64,000 bases of DNA from Enoplolaimus lenunculus (taxonomy: Eukaryota; Nematoda; Enoplea; Enoplida; Thoracostomopsidae): NCBI GenBank assembly GCA_030248215.1, contig JASANG010001497.1, positions 1-64,000 on the forward strand, written 5' to 3'. Below are positions 48,037 through 59,100 of this stretch, piece after piece. Positions within the stretch are counted from its first letter, which is position 1; the number at the start of each line of letters is the position of its first letter. A program made the position numbers and the translations under genes. The notes under the pieces were generated by a model, which saw nothing but the letters and a program-made list of their open reading frames with translations, was not told where the DNA came from and searched no databases.

Positions 48037-50720
48037 CAAAATTGAGACAGAAAATTTTTTATTTCTGTGTTGGGCTAAAAGCCAGAAGCATAATGCATAA
48101 AGATATGGATGTGGAAACGGATTAAATTGTTTTATTTTTACCAGCTTCAGCTTATGCGCACCAAGTTACAGCAACTGGGCAGTTTTTGTGCTTCCGGATG
48201 GTTTTAAGTTCAAGTATTCTACTATTAAAACATAGATGTATTTGTCTTTTTATAGCTCGTAACGGTTATATAATTGGTACATAGATTAAATTAGTATCAG
48301 CCTATACGTTGAATTATCTATTGTAATAATTGGTACATTAATACTTTAGATTTTTAAAAATCCCAGCAAAACCATAGTTGGTCATAGTCTTCATTCTATG
48401 GAATCATTCTAGCAAAGTATACAGCAGCATGTTTATGTCTGTTGTTTGTGTTACGACGGATGGGTTCTGAAACTGCGCCGCGGTTTTAATTCATAATAAT
48501 GCAAATTGCTGGGTTGAAAACCTATTGCTAACTGGTGATATGCGAGAATATGAATCTTAATAAATATATAATTTATTTAGCTTTTATATTATAAAAATAT
48601 CAAAAACTATACCACTTTAACTAAACTTTTATTTGTTAAATTGCATATTTTCAATATAAAATAGAACCAAAATGCCACATCCGACTTGCCTCTTAAAATA
48701 CGGCTCAGGTTATAGCAAACCAGTCGGGAATATTAACTTAAATAAAATGTTACCATTTAAACTTGATAATCATTAGCATTTTGAGCCAAAATGTTTAAAA
48801 ACGATTTTGTTCTGGAAGACAGTGTGATTTTCTGTTGTGAAACGGTTCCAGTTGGCGTCATATTAAAAACCTGACGCAAACAAGGAACTGAGCGTGTAAA
48901 ATACAACAGAAGTCACATGTGTTCCTTACAAAAATTGTTCTCAAGGCTGTAGTGTGGAGCGGTAATAAGTTACCTGGTGTACGCAAGTTATTGTGGATTC
49001 CGTATCATAGACGAAAGATGACAAGCGACTGCAAAATGGTTTGGCGAAAACTGAAGACTTGTGTAAAATTGCGAAATGAAGTTAAATTTAATGCAAATTA
49101 CGAAACTTAGCAATTATTAATAACTTTCTTAAACACATCGACGCAAATCAAGAAGATTAGGCGCATGTTATTTTTACGTGAGTCAAGCCGGTGTAACCAG
49201 CCGAAGTGACTCCGTAATTATCAAAACAAAACGAGAATTTTGCATAAATTTAAAAACAAAACTGGAGTTAAGATTTTTTAATTATTGGCCAAAATGAATA
49301 TAGAAAGTCAAAATGGAGAACGAGTCTGTGCGACAAAAAATCGTTTTTACTTCGGTATTGCGAATTTTGTATCAAACACAAAATGATTATCAGACACGTA
49401 AAAAGCAAATTTGCTAAATGTATATTGTTCTAAAAGTATAGAAATAGTGCCAAAATTGCGGGAAATTTATTAACATTGCGGCATTATCGGCGATATTTTA
49501 CAAAGAATATGTGCTTAATAGCAATAAAAGCATAGAAAGTCAATTTGACTCACCATTTTTGCAGTGCGTGCTTGACAGGGTCAAGCATAAAATTACTTAC
49601 TTCAAGGGAACAATTTCTACTAGCGGCGACTGGGCTGGCGAAGATTGCATGAATAATTCCATCTTGTCATTTAAATCCGCATTTTTTTTGCTACTTAACA
49701 GAACACATTGTCTATTTTAATGGCCGATTGTTATCATGTTATCATCAAAAATTTTCTAAGGCGAAAAATTGTATGGTTTTATCACAAAAAAATTTCTGAG
49801 GTAAAACCGATTGCAAAATAAGAGGGACCTTACCATTTCATCACAAAAAATTCAGACGGAGCGTACGCCCTCCACGCCCCCCTTTGGATCTGCCTGTGCT
49901 CTGGAATGTGCTTAAGACTACTGTTACGGCCCTGTTCTATACCTTGGCTTAAAAATTTATTGAACTTACCCGACTTCAAACATCGTGGTTACCCTGCATT
50001 ACTATATTTTACGGTGATACAGTGTTCAGAAATGTGACTCCGTTTATTGCAGCGACAAGGGAGTGTTTTGTTTTGTGTTTACAACATTTAAAATAAAAAT
50101 GTTTTGTTGCTTTGTTATGTTTGCGCTGTTTGCGTTTCAGATATAGTCAGTTTTATTTTGGTATTTTTGTGTTTTTCAACATTATACAGTGTTTAAAATA
50201 TAGCATTAAAGCGATTTTCACTTATAACACAAGGGTACAGCAAGTGGCCAGCTCGAGCAACCGTTGTATGCTGTTCCCGGCTCAGAGTTTAATCGTCATA
50301 TATGTAGAATAGATCCAGATCAAAAATGGAAAAGTATTAGCTTCTCAAGTACATTTAAGGGCTTTTGGACAGTTCGCCCCGCATTTTAAATTAAAACGCA
50401 AGCTTGAGCTTAGATAAAAGCTTAGGTAAAGTCTTGCGCTAGGGGAAGCATTTCTAATGGGCCTGTAGCGAACGGGAGCCCAACGGGGCTCAGCCATCCC
50501 TATGAAAGAATATTGACCCCCCTAGAAAACTTTCAACATTGGTTGTAACTTATCGAAAACCCTTGTATGCCCCTCGTGAAAAATGTCCATCCCCTTATCA
50601 AGGTTATCTAGCTACGGGCATGCGTACTAATTAATCCTAGACTAAGGTGTCCGCCTGACGTTCCGCCTTTCCGGGGGAAACTGTACAAGAGGGAATTTGA
50701 GCCTAAGGGTAAGCTATAGC

Positions 50721-51443
50721 TGGCTTCTCCACAGCGGGGGGCGGGGGCCCCCAGCACTTTCCGAAATTTTCATTTCCTCCCCCGGCGAAAATTTTGCCGC
50801 CCCCAGGAAAGGCCCCCCAGCGAATTTTCGGCCGCCCCCCAGCAAAATGTCCCCCAGCAAATTTTTTTGCTGGGGGGCCCCCAGGACTTTTCTAAGCCAA
50901 AAATTTTCAATGTTAAAACATAAAGACCTGGACTTTTTTTGAGACGGACATTCGGCAAAATGTGATTTTATATTACGCTGAGTACTCATAATTTTTAATA
51001 CCGTTACAAATACCGGTAGTAACTAATACAATTCAATAATGAACTGAAAAAAGCACAATTATATAAAGACCGTTTCAGGGCATACAGCATTCGAAAGTAC
51101 CTTGCAGCAACAAGTTCAACCCGCCTGAGCCTTATGATAAACTGAAGCTGTGACTAATATATAAAATATATGTTAATCACAGTTTCAATTATAGATTATC
51201 TATATTTTATATAATTGTGCTTCTTTCAACTTCTGGTAAAGTTGTCAGCAATATTAGTTAAAATTATTGTTATTAGCGTTTGCGGGGAGTTTTTGTCATG
51301 TTGAGCGATGAGTAATCTTCAGTCCCAGATCATCTGGGGGGCCCCCAGGAAAACTGCCCCCCCAGCAAAGTTAGCTGCCCCCCAGGAAACTCCTGCCCCC
51401 CAGGAAACGCCCCCCGGCGGAAATTTTCATGCTGTGGAGAAGA
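50721..51443. mobile_element. G/C-rich CCCCCAG inverted-repeat element
   Basis: Ends TGGCTTCTCCACAGC and GCTGTGGAGAAGACA are inverted; flanks GCTATAGC and AGTATAGC suggest an 8-bp duplication. Both arms are dense in GGGGGCCCCCAG and GGCGAAAATTTT words, while the centre (50960-51320) is AT-rich. Confidence 0.7.
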
Positions 51444-52098
51444 CAGTATAGCGAACGCTAAAAATTTCAATTTCGCTCGGGACTTGTTTTATGAATTAAA
51501 AAATCAATCTGTAATTGGGTTGAGCACGTTTTTAGGCAGTCACAGATTCAGGAGTGCAGGAGCCTACGATGCTTAAAATTTTGCGATACAAATGGTTCAT
51601 GTGAAGCGTAAAATGTGTTTTCCAGCAAAATACCTGAAAATGTCTTGAGGCCATCGCTAAATTTCAAATATTTTGAGTCTTCGGCACCACTGGTCAATTT
51701 TAAATGGCGAAAAAATGCTAAATCTGCGGTTTAAAATACTGAAATATTTTTGAGCACAGAAAGCATCGTCCCCCGCCAGAAAATCGTGGACTTGCGACTG
51801 GTTTTAATATTTTTTAGATTTTTTAACCTACAATTATACTACGATTTTGCGACATTGCGAAATGCACCAGGTAAATCAGACTAGTTCGTTTCCTTCTACA
51901 CTATTGTTAAGACAGTCAAAGTTCTTCCCCACAATACAGTTTATTATTTTTCTATTCCTAAGCCTAAGCCTTAAAGCTAAAGACAAAGCCTATCTCTGGC
52001 ACTAAGCTTAAGACCAAGCTAAATGTCGAATTTATTATCATTATGTGTGGAAAGTTTGTGAGGGAAAACTAAGTACCAGAATTAGGTTTAATGTTGTT

Positions 52099-52235
52099 GG
52101 CCCAGGTAAAGATCAGAGGCGGATCGTTTTTTTTGCAGGCCTGCAATAGAGTAAGTTTAAGCTTTAGACTAATTTTTTGCTTAGGCGTAGGCATAGGCTA
52201 CAACTACTGTTACGGTCCTGTTCTATAGCTCGGCC
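52099..52235 (-). mobile_element. TTAGGC-bearing MITE, reverse copy
   Basis: Ends GGCCCAGGTAAAGATCAG and CCTGTTCTATAGCTCGGCC, with flanks ATGTTGTT and ATGTTTTG that look like a decayed 8-bp duplication. Confidence 0.7.
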
Positions 52236-52750
52236 ATGTTTTGGGAAAAATTTAACCTTTTCATTCAGTTATGGTATCTGGGCTTGTTTCAGTAAACTAA
52301 GACTTGTATCGATCTTCAACAAGTTATATACCCATTTAAAAATACTACATCAGTCCGAAATGTATAGTGCTTACTATACGGTGTTAGGTTTATGCTTTCA
52401 ACCATGGGGCAACCGGAAATGAAAAACACTTGATCCAGTGGTCAACAAATTTGGCTTCAACCATGGTGAAATGATTAACATTTACGAAAAATCCCTTCAG
52501 TTAATGCTCTCAAAATTGTGCCAACTTTATAAAAAACTGGTTGAATGGCAGTACCAATATCATAAAAGTACGAAAACCTTTGATTCCAAAATTGCCAAAA
52601 CCTACGGTAAAAATTCTAGCTATCACAAACTTCGAAACCGTCGAAACGTGCGGTAAAAATTGCAGTCCTCTCAAATTTAAAAATTATCAGATATAAAGCT
52701 TTGTTGGAAAATTGTCAGTAGCTGGTTTACAGAACTGTCTTGGAAAAATA

Positions 52751-52944
52751 GGCCAATGAAAAGAACATGGTCGGTGCAGTATTATAAGCGTTTTCCCAGG
52801 CCTAAAAGCCTAACCTAAGCCTAAGTCTAAGAGTAAAAATAAGTTTATTCCTAAGCCTAAGCCTAAGCCAAGCAAAAAAAAGCTTAAGCTTATTCTATTC
52901 TAGTCCCACAGGAAAACGTTCCGCCGCTGATATTTACATGGACC
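52751..52944 (+). mobile_element. TTAGGC-bearing MITE, copy with exact 8-bp duplication
   Basis: Flanked by GAAAAATA (52743-52750 and 52945-52952). Ends GGCCAATGAAAAGAAC and ATTTACATGGACC. It ends about 245 bp upstream of the C-CAP gene start. Confidence 0.85.
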
Positions 52945-53189
52945 GAAAAATAAAAAATGACGCGTTAACTTTACCGTTGAGAATTTTGCCATTAAGCTAA
53001 ATGGCGTTAAAAATGAAACTGTAAATTATGGCAAGAGTTGCGGAAATTAGAAATATCATTGACTTGTTCGGTTCCTAATAAACGTTGAAAAAGTAAACAA
53101 CTTTTTTTCGTAGCACCAAGTAATTGGTTCAGTAACGCCATTCCAAAGCATTAAGTAAAGTGATACATTTCTAGACTCCGTCTGCCAAT

Positions 53190-53942
53190 ATGGATTGTGG
53201 TGATACCAAAGACTCTGTTGACCAAAAATCGAACAAATCTGATCAATCTCCAGCCGCAAAAAGCGCAGACGTTTCACCTGAACTTCAATCTGAACAGGCA
53301 CCAAAATCATCCGTCCTCGCTACCGAAATCGCATCAAACTCTGAAACCTTTTCAAACGCTGAAGCGAAATGTACCCCAAACTCTACAGTGTGCACAGATA
53401 AACCCAGCGAACAACCGCCGTCAAAACCAAGTGTTGACCCGGGATCGATCTTGCGCCGTACACCGCGTGGATTTTTAGTCGCGAACCACTCAGCCAACCA
53501 GGACATTAATATTACGGTCGAAGGTATGCGTGATGCAGTACACGTTGAACACTGTACCGAATGCACCATAAAGGTACACGGGAAATGCGCAGCAATAAAT
53601 GTAGACCGTTGTAAAAGGGTTCGATTTGAATTAGATACAATCATCAGTGGGCTAGAATTGTTAAATTGCTCGGAAATTGATGTTCGCCCGCGGCCCGAAG
53701 CAAGACTACCCTCAATGAGGATTGAACGGTCGGAAAATGTTGTTGTTTACTTAAACGGACCCTCGCTGGAATGTAAAATTATTCATCATATGGCATATCC
53801 GATAGTTTTAATGGTACCTGAACCGAGTGGGCATACACCAGACGAATGGTGTTTTAGGCCAATCACTCTGCATACTATGTTTGAATCGATCCTAAATTTG
53901 CGGACGGGCAATGTTGAAACTAAAGCTTCAACTTATTGTTAA
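53190..53942 (+). CDS. C-CAP domain protein (CAP C-terminal-like), intronless
   Basis: One uninterrupted frame of 250 residues, ATG 53190 to TAA 53940-53942. Residues 1 to about 85 are Ser/Pro/Glu/Lys-rich and look disordered. Residues about 95-240 match the C-terminal beta-helix of cyclase-associated proteins (CAP/Srv2): AVHVEHCTECTIKVHGKCAA, INVDRCKRVRFELDTIISGL, ELLNCSEIDVR, then SMRIERSENVVVYLNG and SLECKIIHHMAYPIVLMVPE, with the repeated Cys-x-x strand pattern of that fold. In full-length CAP this part binds ADP-actin and recharges it with ATP. The CAP N-terminal helical-folded domain and WH2 region are absent, and the C-terminal dimerising tail is changed. Lack of introns beside multi-exon neighbours suggests a retrocopy or a specialised small protein. 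TBCC and RP2 share the fold, but the CAP match is closer. Confidence 0.85.
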   Translation: MDCGDTKDSVDQKSNKSDQSPAAKSADVSPELQSEQAPKSSVLATEIASNSETFSNAEAKCTPNSTVCTDKPSEQPPSKPSVDPGSILRRTPRGFLVANHSANQDINITVEGMRDAVHVEHCTECTIKVHGKCAAINVDRCKRVRFELDTIISGLELLNCSEIDVRPRPEARLPSMRIERSENVVVYLNGPSLECKIIHHMAYPIVLMVPEPSGHTPDEWCFRPITLHTMFESILNLRTGNVETKASTYC

Positions 53943-56144
53943 CCTTCGTGTTTTCGATGTCATGAAATTTTCGTTGCTGCTTCTTGTATATCAGGCAGGT
54001 TTGGCTTTTTTGTCAAATTTTAAATTTTAAGTAAATATCAATGGTTTTCACTCCGCAAAACGAAAAGTTTTTTTCGAAACGAAAAACCTTCCTATTCACA
54101 CTCGCCAGCTTTGTGCTGAGAGTACACCAAACAGCGACTTGCTGCGAGTTTAACTTGTAGCTGTAAGTATTTGCAAAAGAAATGTCATTTTCAAAAGATG
54201 CTCGCAAAAAAATATGTTCCGACTCAAAGTTAGTCTACGTGATTTGACTGCAAATTGTTAAAATTTGTAGGTTTGCAATTTTTATTTTGCTTTCTGCTGG
54301 TTTTGTCAGCAGTCTGCCGGGACGCAGTGGGAAGTGCAATAATATTATTGTTGTTTAATAGTTTTTTGTTACGTTTGTAGTTTTATTTGTCGTTTGTATG
54401 TCATACTAGTAAGTTTACGATTTTAAATACAAAATAAAATTACGGTAACAATGTTTAAATTATCTTCCATTAGATAAGGACAGAGCTGAATGAAGCGGTT
54501 GGTACTGGGCCCCACATGAGAATTATGTTTTTTCTAAGCTTTCATTATATATGATTTTGTAAGAACCATTGAGCAAGGGCCGAGCCTAACGTTGCACCTG
54601 TCGACTTTAAAACCCAATTTTTTGATTATCGGGTAGTATCGGATCTGCGAATCAAGGGTTTTTTTCGGGAAGCTCCGTGATTGGCCAATGCAACGAGTTA
54701 GCTCCGGAGGCTTACATTTCTAGCACTCTTTATTACCGTCTAAATTTTTGCGGACAGAGTGAGTACGCCTCGCCGAATAGATCATCATGTCGCCGTCAGG
54801 TAAAAGAATTTTCGTGAGCGAAGCGAGCGGGAAACTAACCACAGTATTGTGTTAACTCCAACTGCAAAACGTAAATTTGGAGTTCGTTGTTGAAATCAAA
54901 CTAACACGCAAATGCCATATGTGTGGACAGTGGACTCAGATAACTTCACGAGCGAAGCGAGGGAAAAGCCAGGTGAATTTTTAGTATTAAATCCCAAAAC
55001 AAAAATTATAGTTTTGGTTGGTTTTAGGGAAGTCAGATTCTTAGGCTTTTCTTTGTTCCATCCTGCCTGTTGAACTTAGAATGATAAGCATAGAACAAAA
55101 CTTCGCAAGCGAAGCGAACAAGAAGCCAAAAGCAACTTTGTAAGTATTGAAACTTCTCGGAAAACTATTTTCGATCCAGGTTTTGGGCAATACGTAAGGC
55201 CAATATTATTGAGAGTTTCCCCCTCAAAAATGTCAGATGTTGAAGGCTAAAAATAAATTTCTATAGAAAACCGTTGTTTCGAGTTAAAATGTGTTTATGT
55301 AAGGGTACGTATATACGTTAGAAAACCACTAGCGGATCCAGATGGGGAAGGCGGGTCGGGGCGTATGCCCCCTGTCAGAATTTTTTGTGATAAAATGGTA
55401 AGGTTGCTACCGTACAAATTTTCCCCTGAAAAATGTTCTGTAAAAAAGATAACGTCTCTAATTTGCCCTCAGAATTTTTTGTGATAAAATGATAAGGTCT
55501 TTACCTTATAATTTTGCCCATCAGAAAATCTGAGCAACCAAGAATTACAACTACGATTGGAACAGCGTAGGCCATTTCGCGAACGAGAATTTTTTGTAGA
55601 TTTTTTCATTTAATCCCGAAGCAAACTATGTATTTTGAAGCCTTGTTGGTGCCCATGAAGGCGTTTAGATCAGGCCTGATCAGTACTATAGGTGCCTGAA
55701 TGTGAAACAAATCCTGCGCACTTTTCCAGACTTTGCACAGAATAGTTAGTTTTTATGACTGAAATGAAGTCTACTGAATGCGGTAATTTATTTTCCACTA
55801 AAATTTATGTTGTTGGTTCGCTGTTGATGGGAGGTCCTTTTTGGTGAGCCCAGGGCCCCTTTTAATCCCGCGATGGATAAACAAATATTTTGGCAGCATT
55901 TGGAATTATCTATACCTGGGTCGTCTATGCTACGCGAGGTAAGAGGGGGTGTTCTGTTTCCTCAACAAAAATCTTCAACCGCCCAACGTTTACCCTATTT
56001 CATATTCACAACTGCAGGACTAGTAGTACGTCTGTAAGGAAAGCCTTGGTAAAACTGGTGATTGCTGACATACCTATTTTTGAAATATGGAAGGAATATT
56101 TAGCTAAGTCAATCCGTAGAATATATAAATGTCACCCATATTCT
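53943..56144. other. Intergenic stretch between the convergent C-CAP and receptor genes
   Basis: No exon seen. GAGCGAAGCGAG words recur three times (about 54817, 54950, 55105). 55325-55530 holds a CGGATCCAGATGGGGA / TTTTTTGTGATAAAATGGTA repeat also present, in reverse, at about 38630-38785 and 49745-49905. Confidence 0.55.
54433..54438 (+). terminator. Possible polyadenylation signal of the C-CAP gene
   Basis: AATAAA about 490 bp after the C-CAP stop codon, the first perfect hexamer I noticed downstream on this strand. It is common by chance in AT-rich DNA. Confidence 0.3.
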
Positions 56145-59100
56145 TCAGTCCGGTTGCCGAGACCGAATCAAATAATACGTCCAGTAAACAGCGTTGAATA
56201 ACAGAAACGAAAGCGGAAATCCGGCACGAGAAAGACGATCGATCTTAATAGCACGGATTCGTTGGAGTCTCCGATTGCGTCGTTGAACGTCCAGTGCGTT
56301 GTTGAGTAGGAGAACTGCGGAAAATGCTGTTTTCATCTTAAAAATTTAACAAAAAAATTTAAAATTAAAAAATTTTGCCATGTCTATTTGTTATACACAA
56401 AATTCGAATTTATATAAAACTGCATACAGTGCAAAAAAATGCTGAGTCAAATTGACTCTCCGAAAAACGCTTTTCCTGACTACACAAACCGGGTGAAAAT
56501 TGGCCTACGTCAGAGTCAATTTTGGCTCGATTTGACTCTGTCGGAGCCGAATTTTGACCCAATTTCCATAGTCAGGAAAAGCCTATTTCGGAGCGAGTCA
56601 ATTTGACTAACCATTTTTTGCAGTCTATACTGTTGTAACCAGAATAAGAGGAAGGGCGTAACAATAGTCTCGTGATTTAGGTCTGAATGATAAAGAGTTC
56701 ATTTCTTTAATTAGTGTCCGTAAATGACTCTTGTGACCACAATTTACTATTTGTCCATAAACAATAATTCGCAATATCGCGCAATTTTTTTTGGAATTAA
56801 ATATGTTCAGTACAGAATTTGATTCATTTACGCAAAGAATTATGTTATTATTTATAATTGTAGCAGTACACTCAAATCTTACAAGCATAAGTAAGCAAAA
56901 GGTGTGTTGTCCAAATAGGAAGAGCTGGATTGAAAAATAAATAGCAGTTCGGATCCGAATAGTTAGGGGTGTACACTCTCAAGAGGGCCCCATTAATCAA
57001 AATACTTTATTTGCCAGGTAGAAACATGATGTATTGAATAAATGTTAACGATATTTCAATTCTATAACAGTTGCATGCATTAATTTCAAAAACGTACCTC
57101 AGGATTCTTTTGATCTCTCAGCCTGTCAAGATTTAACCCGCCATCGTCGCCACGTCTCGCAAGGACGTTAACAACCGTAAATTCAATAAGGACAGCAAAA
57201 ACAAATCCTTGACAGCCTTGCATCCAAACATCAATTGCTTTAGCGTAAGATACCTGTTGCAAGTATTCAAGGTAACGAATAAGAATACGAGACGAATCAA
57301 GGCTAGAAACCGTAACGCAACGTCCCTAGCAGACAGTTTAAGCCCTCAGATTAGGAAATATATATTAGAGTTTCAGCGAAGCCGGAATTTTTACCGGGGC
57401 CAGTACCAGCCGGGACCTGTTAGAACACGAAAAGATAGCTATCAGCATGAGCAACGACACACGTAATACGTATATGATGGAAATCAGTGGGAAAATAGGT
57501 AATCTACACATTGCGTAGTGTGTAACAAGACATCGCACCTTCAACTGTCGATGGTGCAGAAACTGTCTCTGCTGAGGGTTCTATGAAACATATACCTGTG
57601 GCAGAGAAAGTCGCGCTGACGATGCTTGAGTTGCGAGTGTGAGCAGCGTCGTTATACACAACGATATCCGTCCTGGAACCGCATCAATATCAAGCCAAAA
57701 GCTAAACCACGAAATGATAACAATTAAACTCGTCGGTACGTAACTTTGCAAGATATGTTGCATTATTTCGCGATCCATACGAAATACAGCTCGCAGACAG
57801 CACCAGACGCCTGAAAATAAATCAGGCTTCACAATATAGCATTTTATATTAAATCTCTAATTTCCCCGACACTGAATATGCTACCATTTTCGATCCATTC
57901 CAGTCCCAGACGCGGCTTAACTTGTTGGAAAGGCTTAAACTAATTTTTATGGAAAGCTAAGTTCTAAATGCAAAATACACTAATTAACTGTCTCGCAGAA
58001 ACAACGTATACTGTAAAATTTGTGATATAGGGACCTTACCATTATTATTCCGTTTGTAATCTTAAACGAATCGAGATTTCTTAGAGCCAATCAAATATGA
58101 ACTAAACACGTGTGATTGAGAAAATCTCATGGAAAATTTTAATTTGTGTGCGTTGCAAGAAACGGTGAGTCAAATTGACTTTCTACGAAATAGTTTTGGA
58201 CTAAATCTTACCGACTACATATGCTCCATCACAGTTTTCTTGTTTAATTTTAGTAATTTTCATTTCAGGTAACATTATGTTACTGTTTAGAAGCACTGCT
58301 GTTGTGTTTGGTTCAGTTTTCTTCCAATGTACCAATAGCTGATCCATTGTGTACGCATCTGTGAAACAGTGTAACAATTAAAAATGCCTGGCACAGCGCA
58401 GGATCGATGTCCGCCACGTTTTTAAAACGAGAATCGCCGTCAAAGTCGGAGCGCAATGTTACGTAACCCCAGGGTTCGTAGCACGTTGCACATGCTTTAG
58501 AAGTCTCAAAAATCATGGGCGGCACGCAGAACTATACATGACTTTACAAGCGTAGGTAAATCTTTAGATGGAGTTCAGCGTTAAAGCTGCCTTGGGCTAT
58601 GGGCGTAACCTGCAATTGTTGCAGTTTATTAATTATTAGCAATTTGCACTGTATATATTGTTGAGTTTTGTGACGAAAGGCAAATTTGACTGCTTAAACG
58701 TTTGAGCGAGCGAAGTACTGAAAAACTTGATGTTTAAAATTGAAAAATAGCTTTCTTTAAAATATATATCATTCGATGGATTGGTTAATTTAATGAAGAA
58801 ATGTTACACGTAACGTTAAAACATCATGTAATATTACTTTTAAAATGAAGTTATTTTCCCGATCAGGAATACCGAACAGATGTACTGGTTAATTGTAGGT
58901 TTGTTGATTCAGAACGATTTTGTATTAAACTTTTGTTTTTACTTGGGTGTGAGCAAGATGTTTCCTGAAACTTACAGCTCAATATTCGTATATCGCATTC
59001 TTGCCAGTCCAGAGGATAATTCGCTAGATTTTGATTGCAAATCACCGATAACGAGTATCTGAATAAATTGAAACTAGAAACCTTTATTGATGCTTTTATT

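Larger units (their letters stand above)
32581..53189. other. About 20 kb without a recognised gene
   Basis: I scanned both strands and found no exon with family similarity. The stretch contains the MITEs, tRNA-like sequences and microsatellite listed separately, plus long unannotated AT-rich DNA (for example 38.5-41.8 kb, 43-46.5 kb, 48-50 kb). It could be intergenic or a very long intron of a gene whose exons I cannot see. Confidence 0.55.

Noticed and set aside
55890-56201. Plus-strand 103-codon frame
   Set aside because: It overlaps the last receptor exon on the other strand and has no recognised similarity.
58313-58525. Minus-strand frame [16 protein letters not shown]
   Set aside because: It is out of frame with the receptor; the real exon 58358-58212 starts inside it and matches [10 protein letters not shown].
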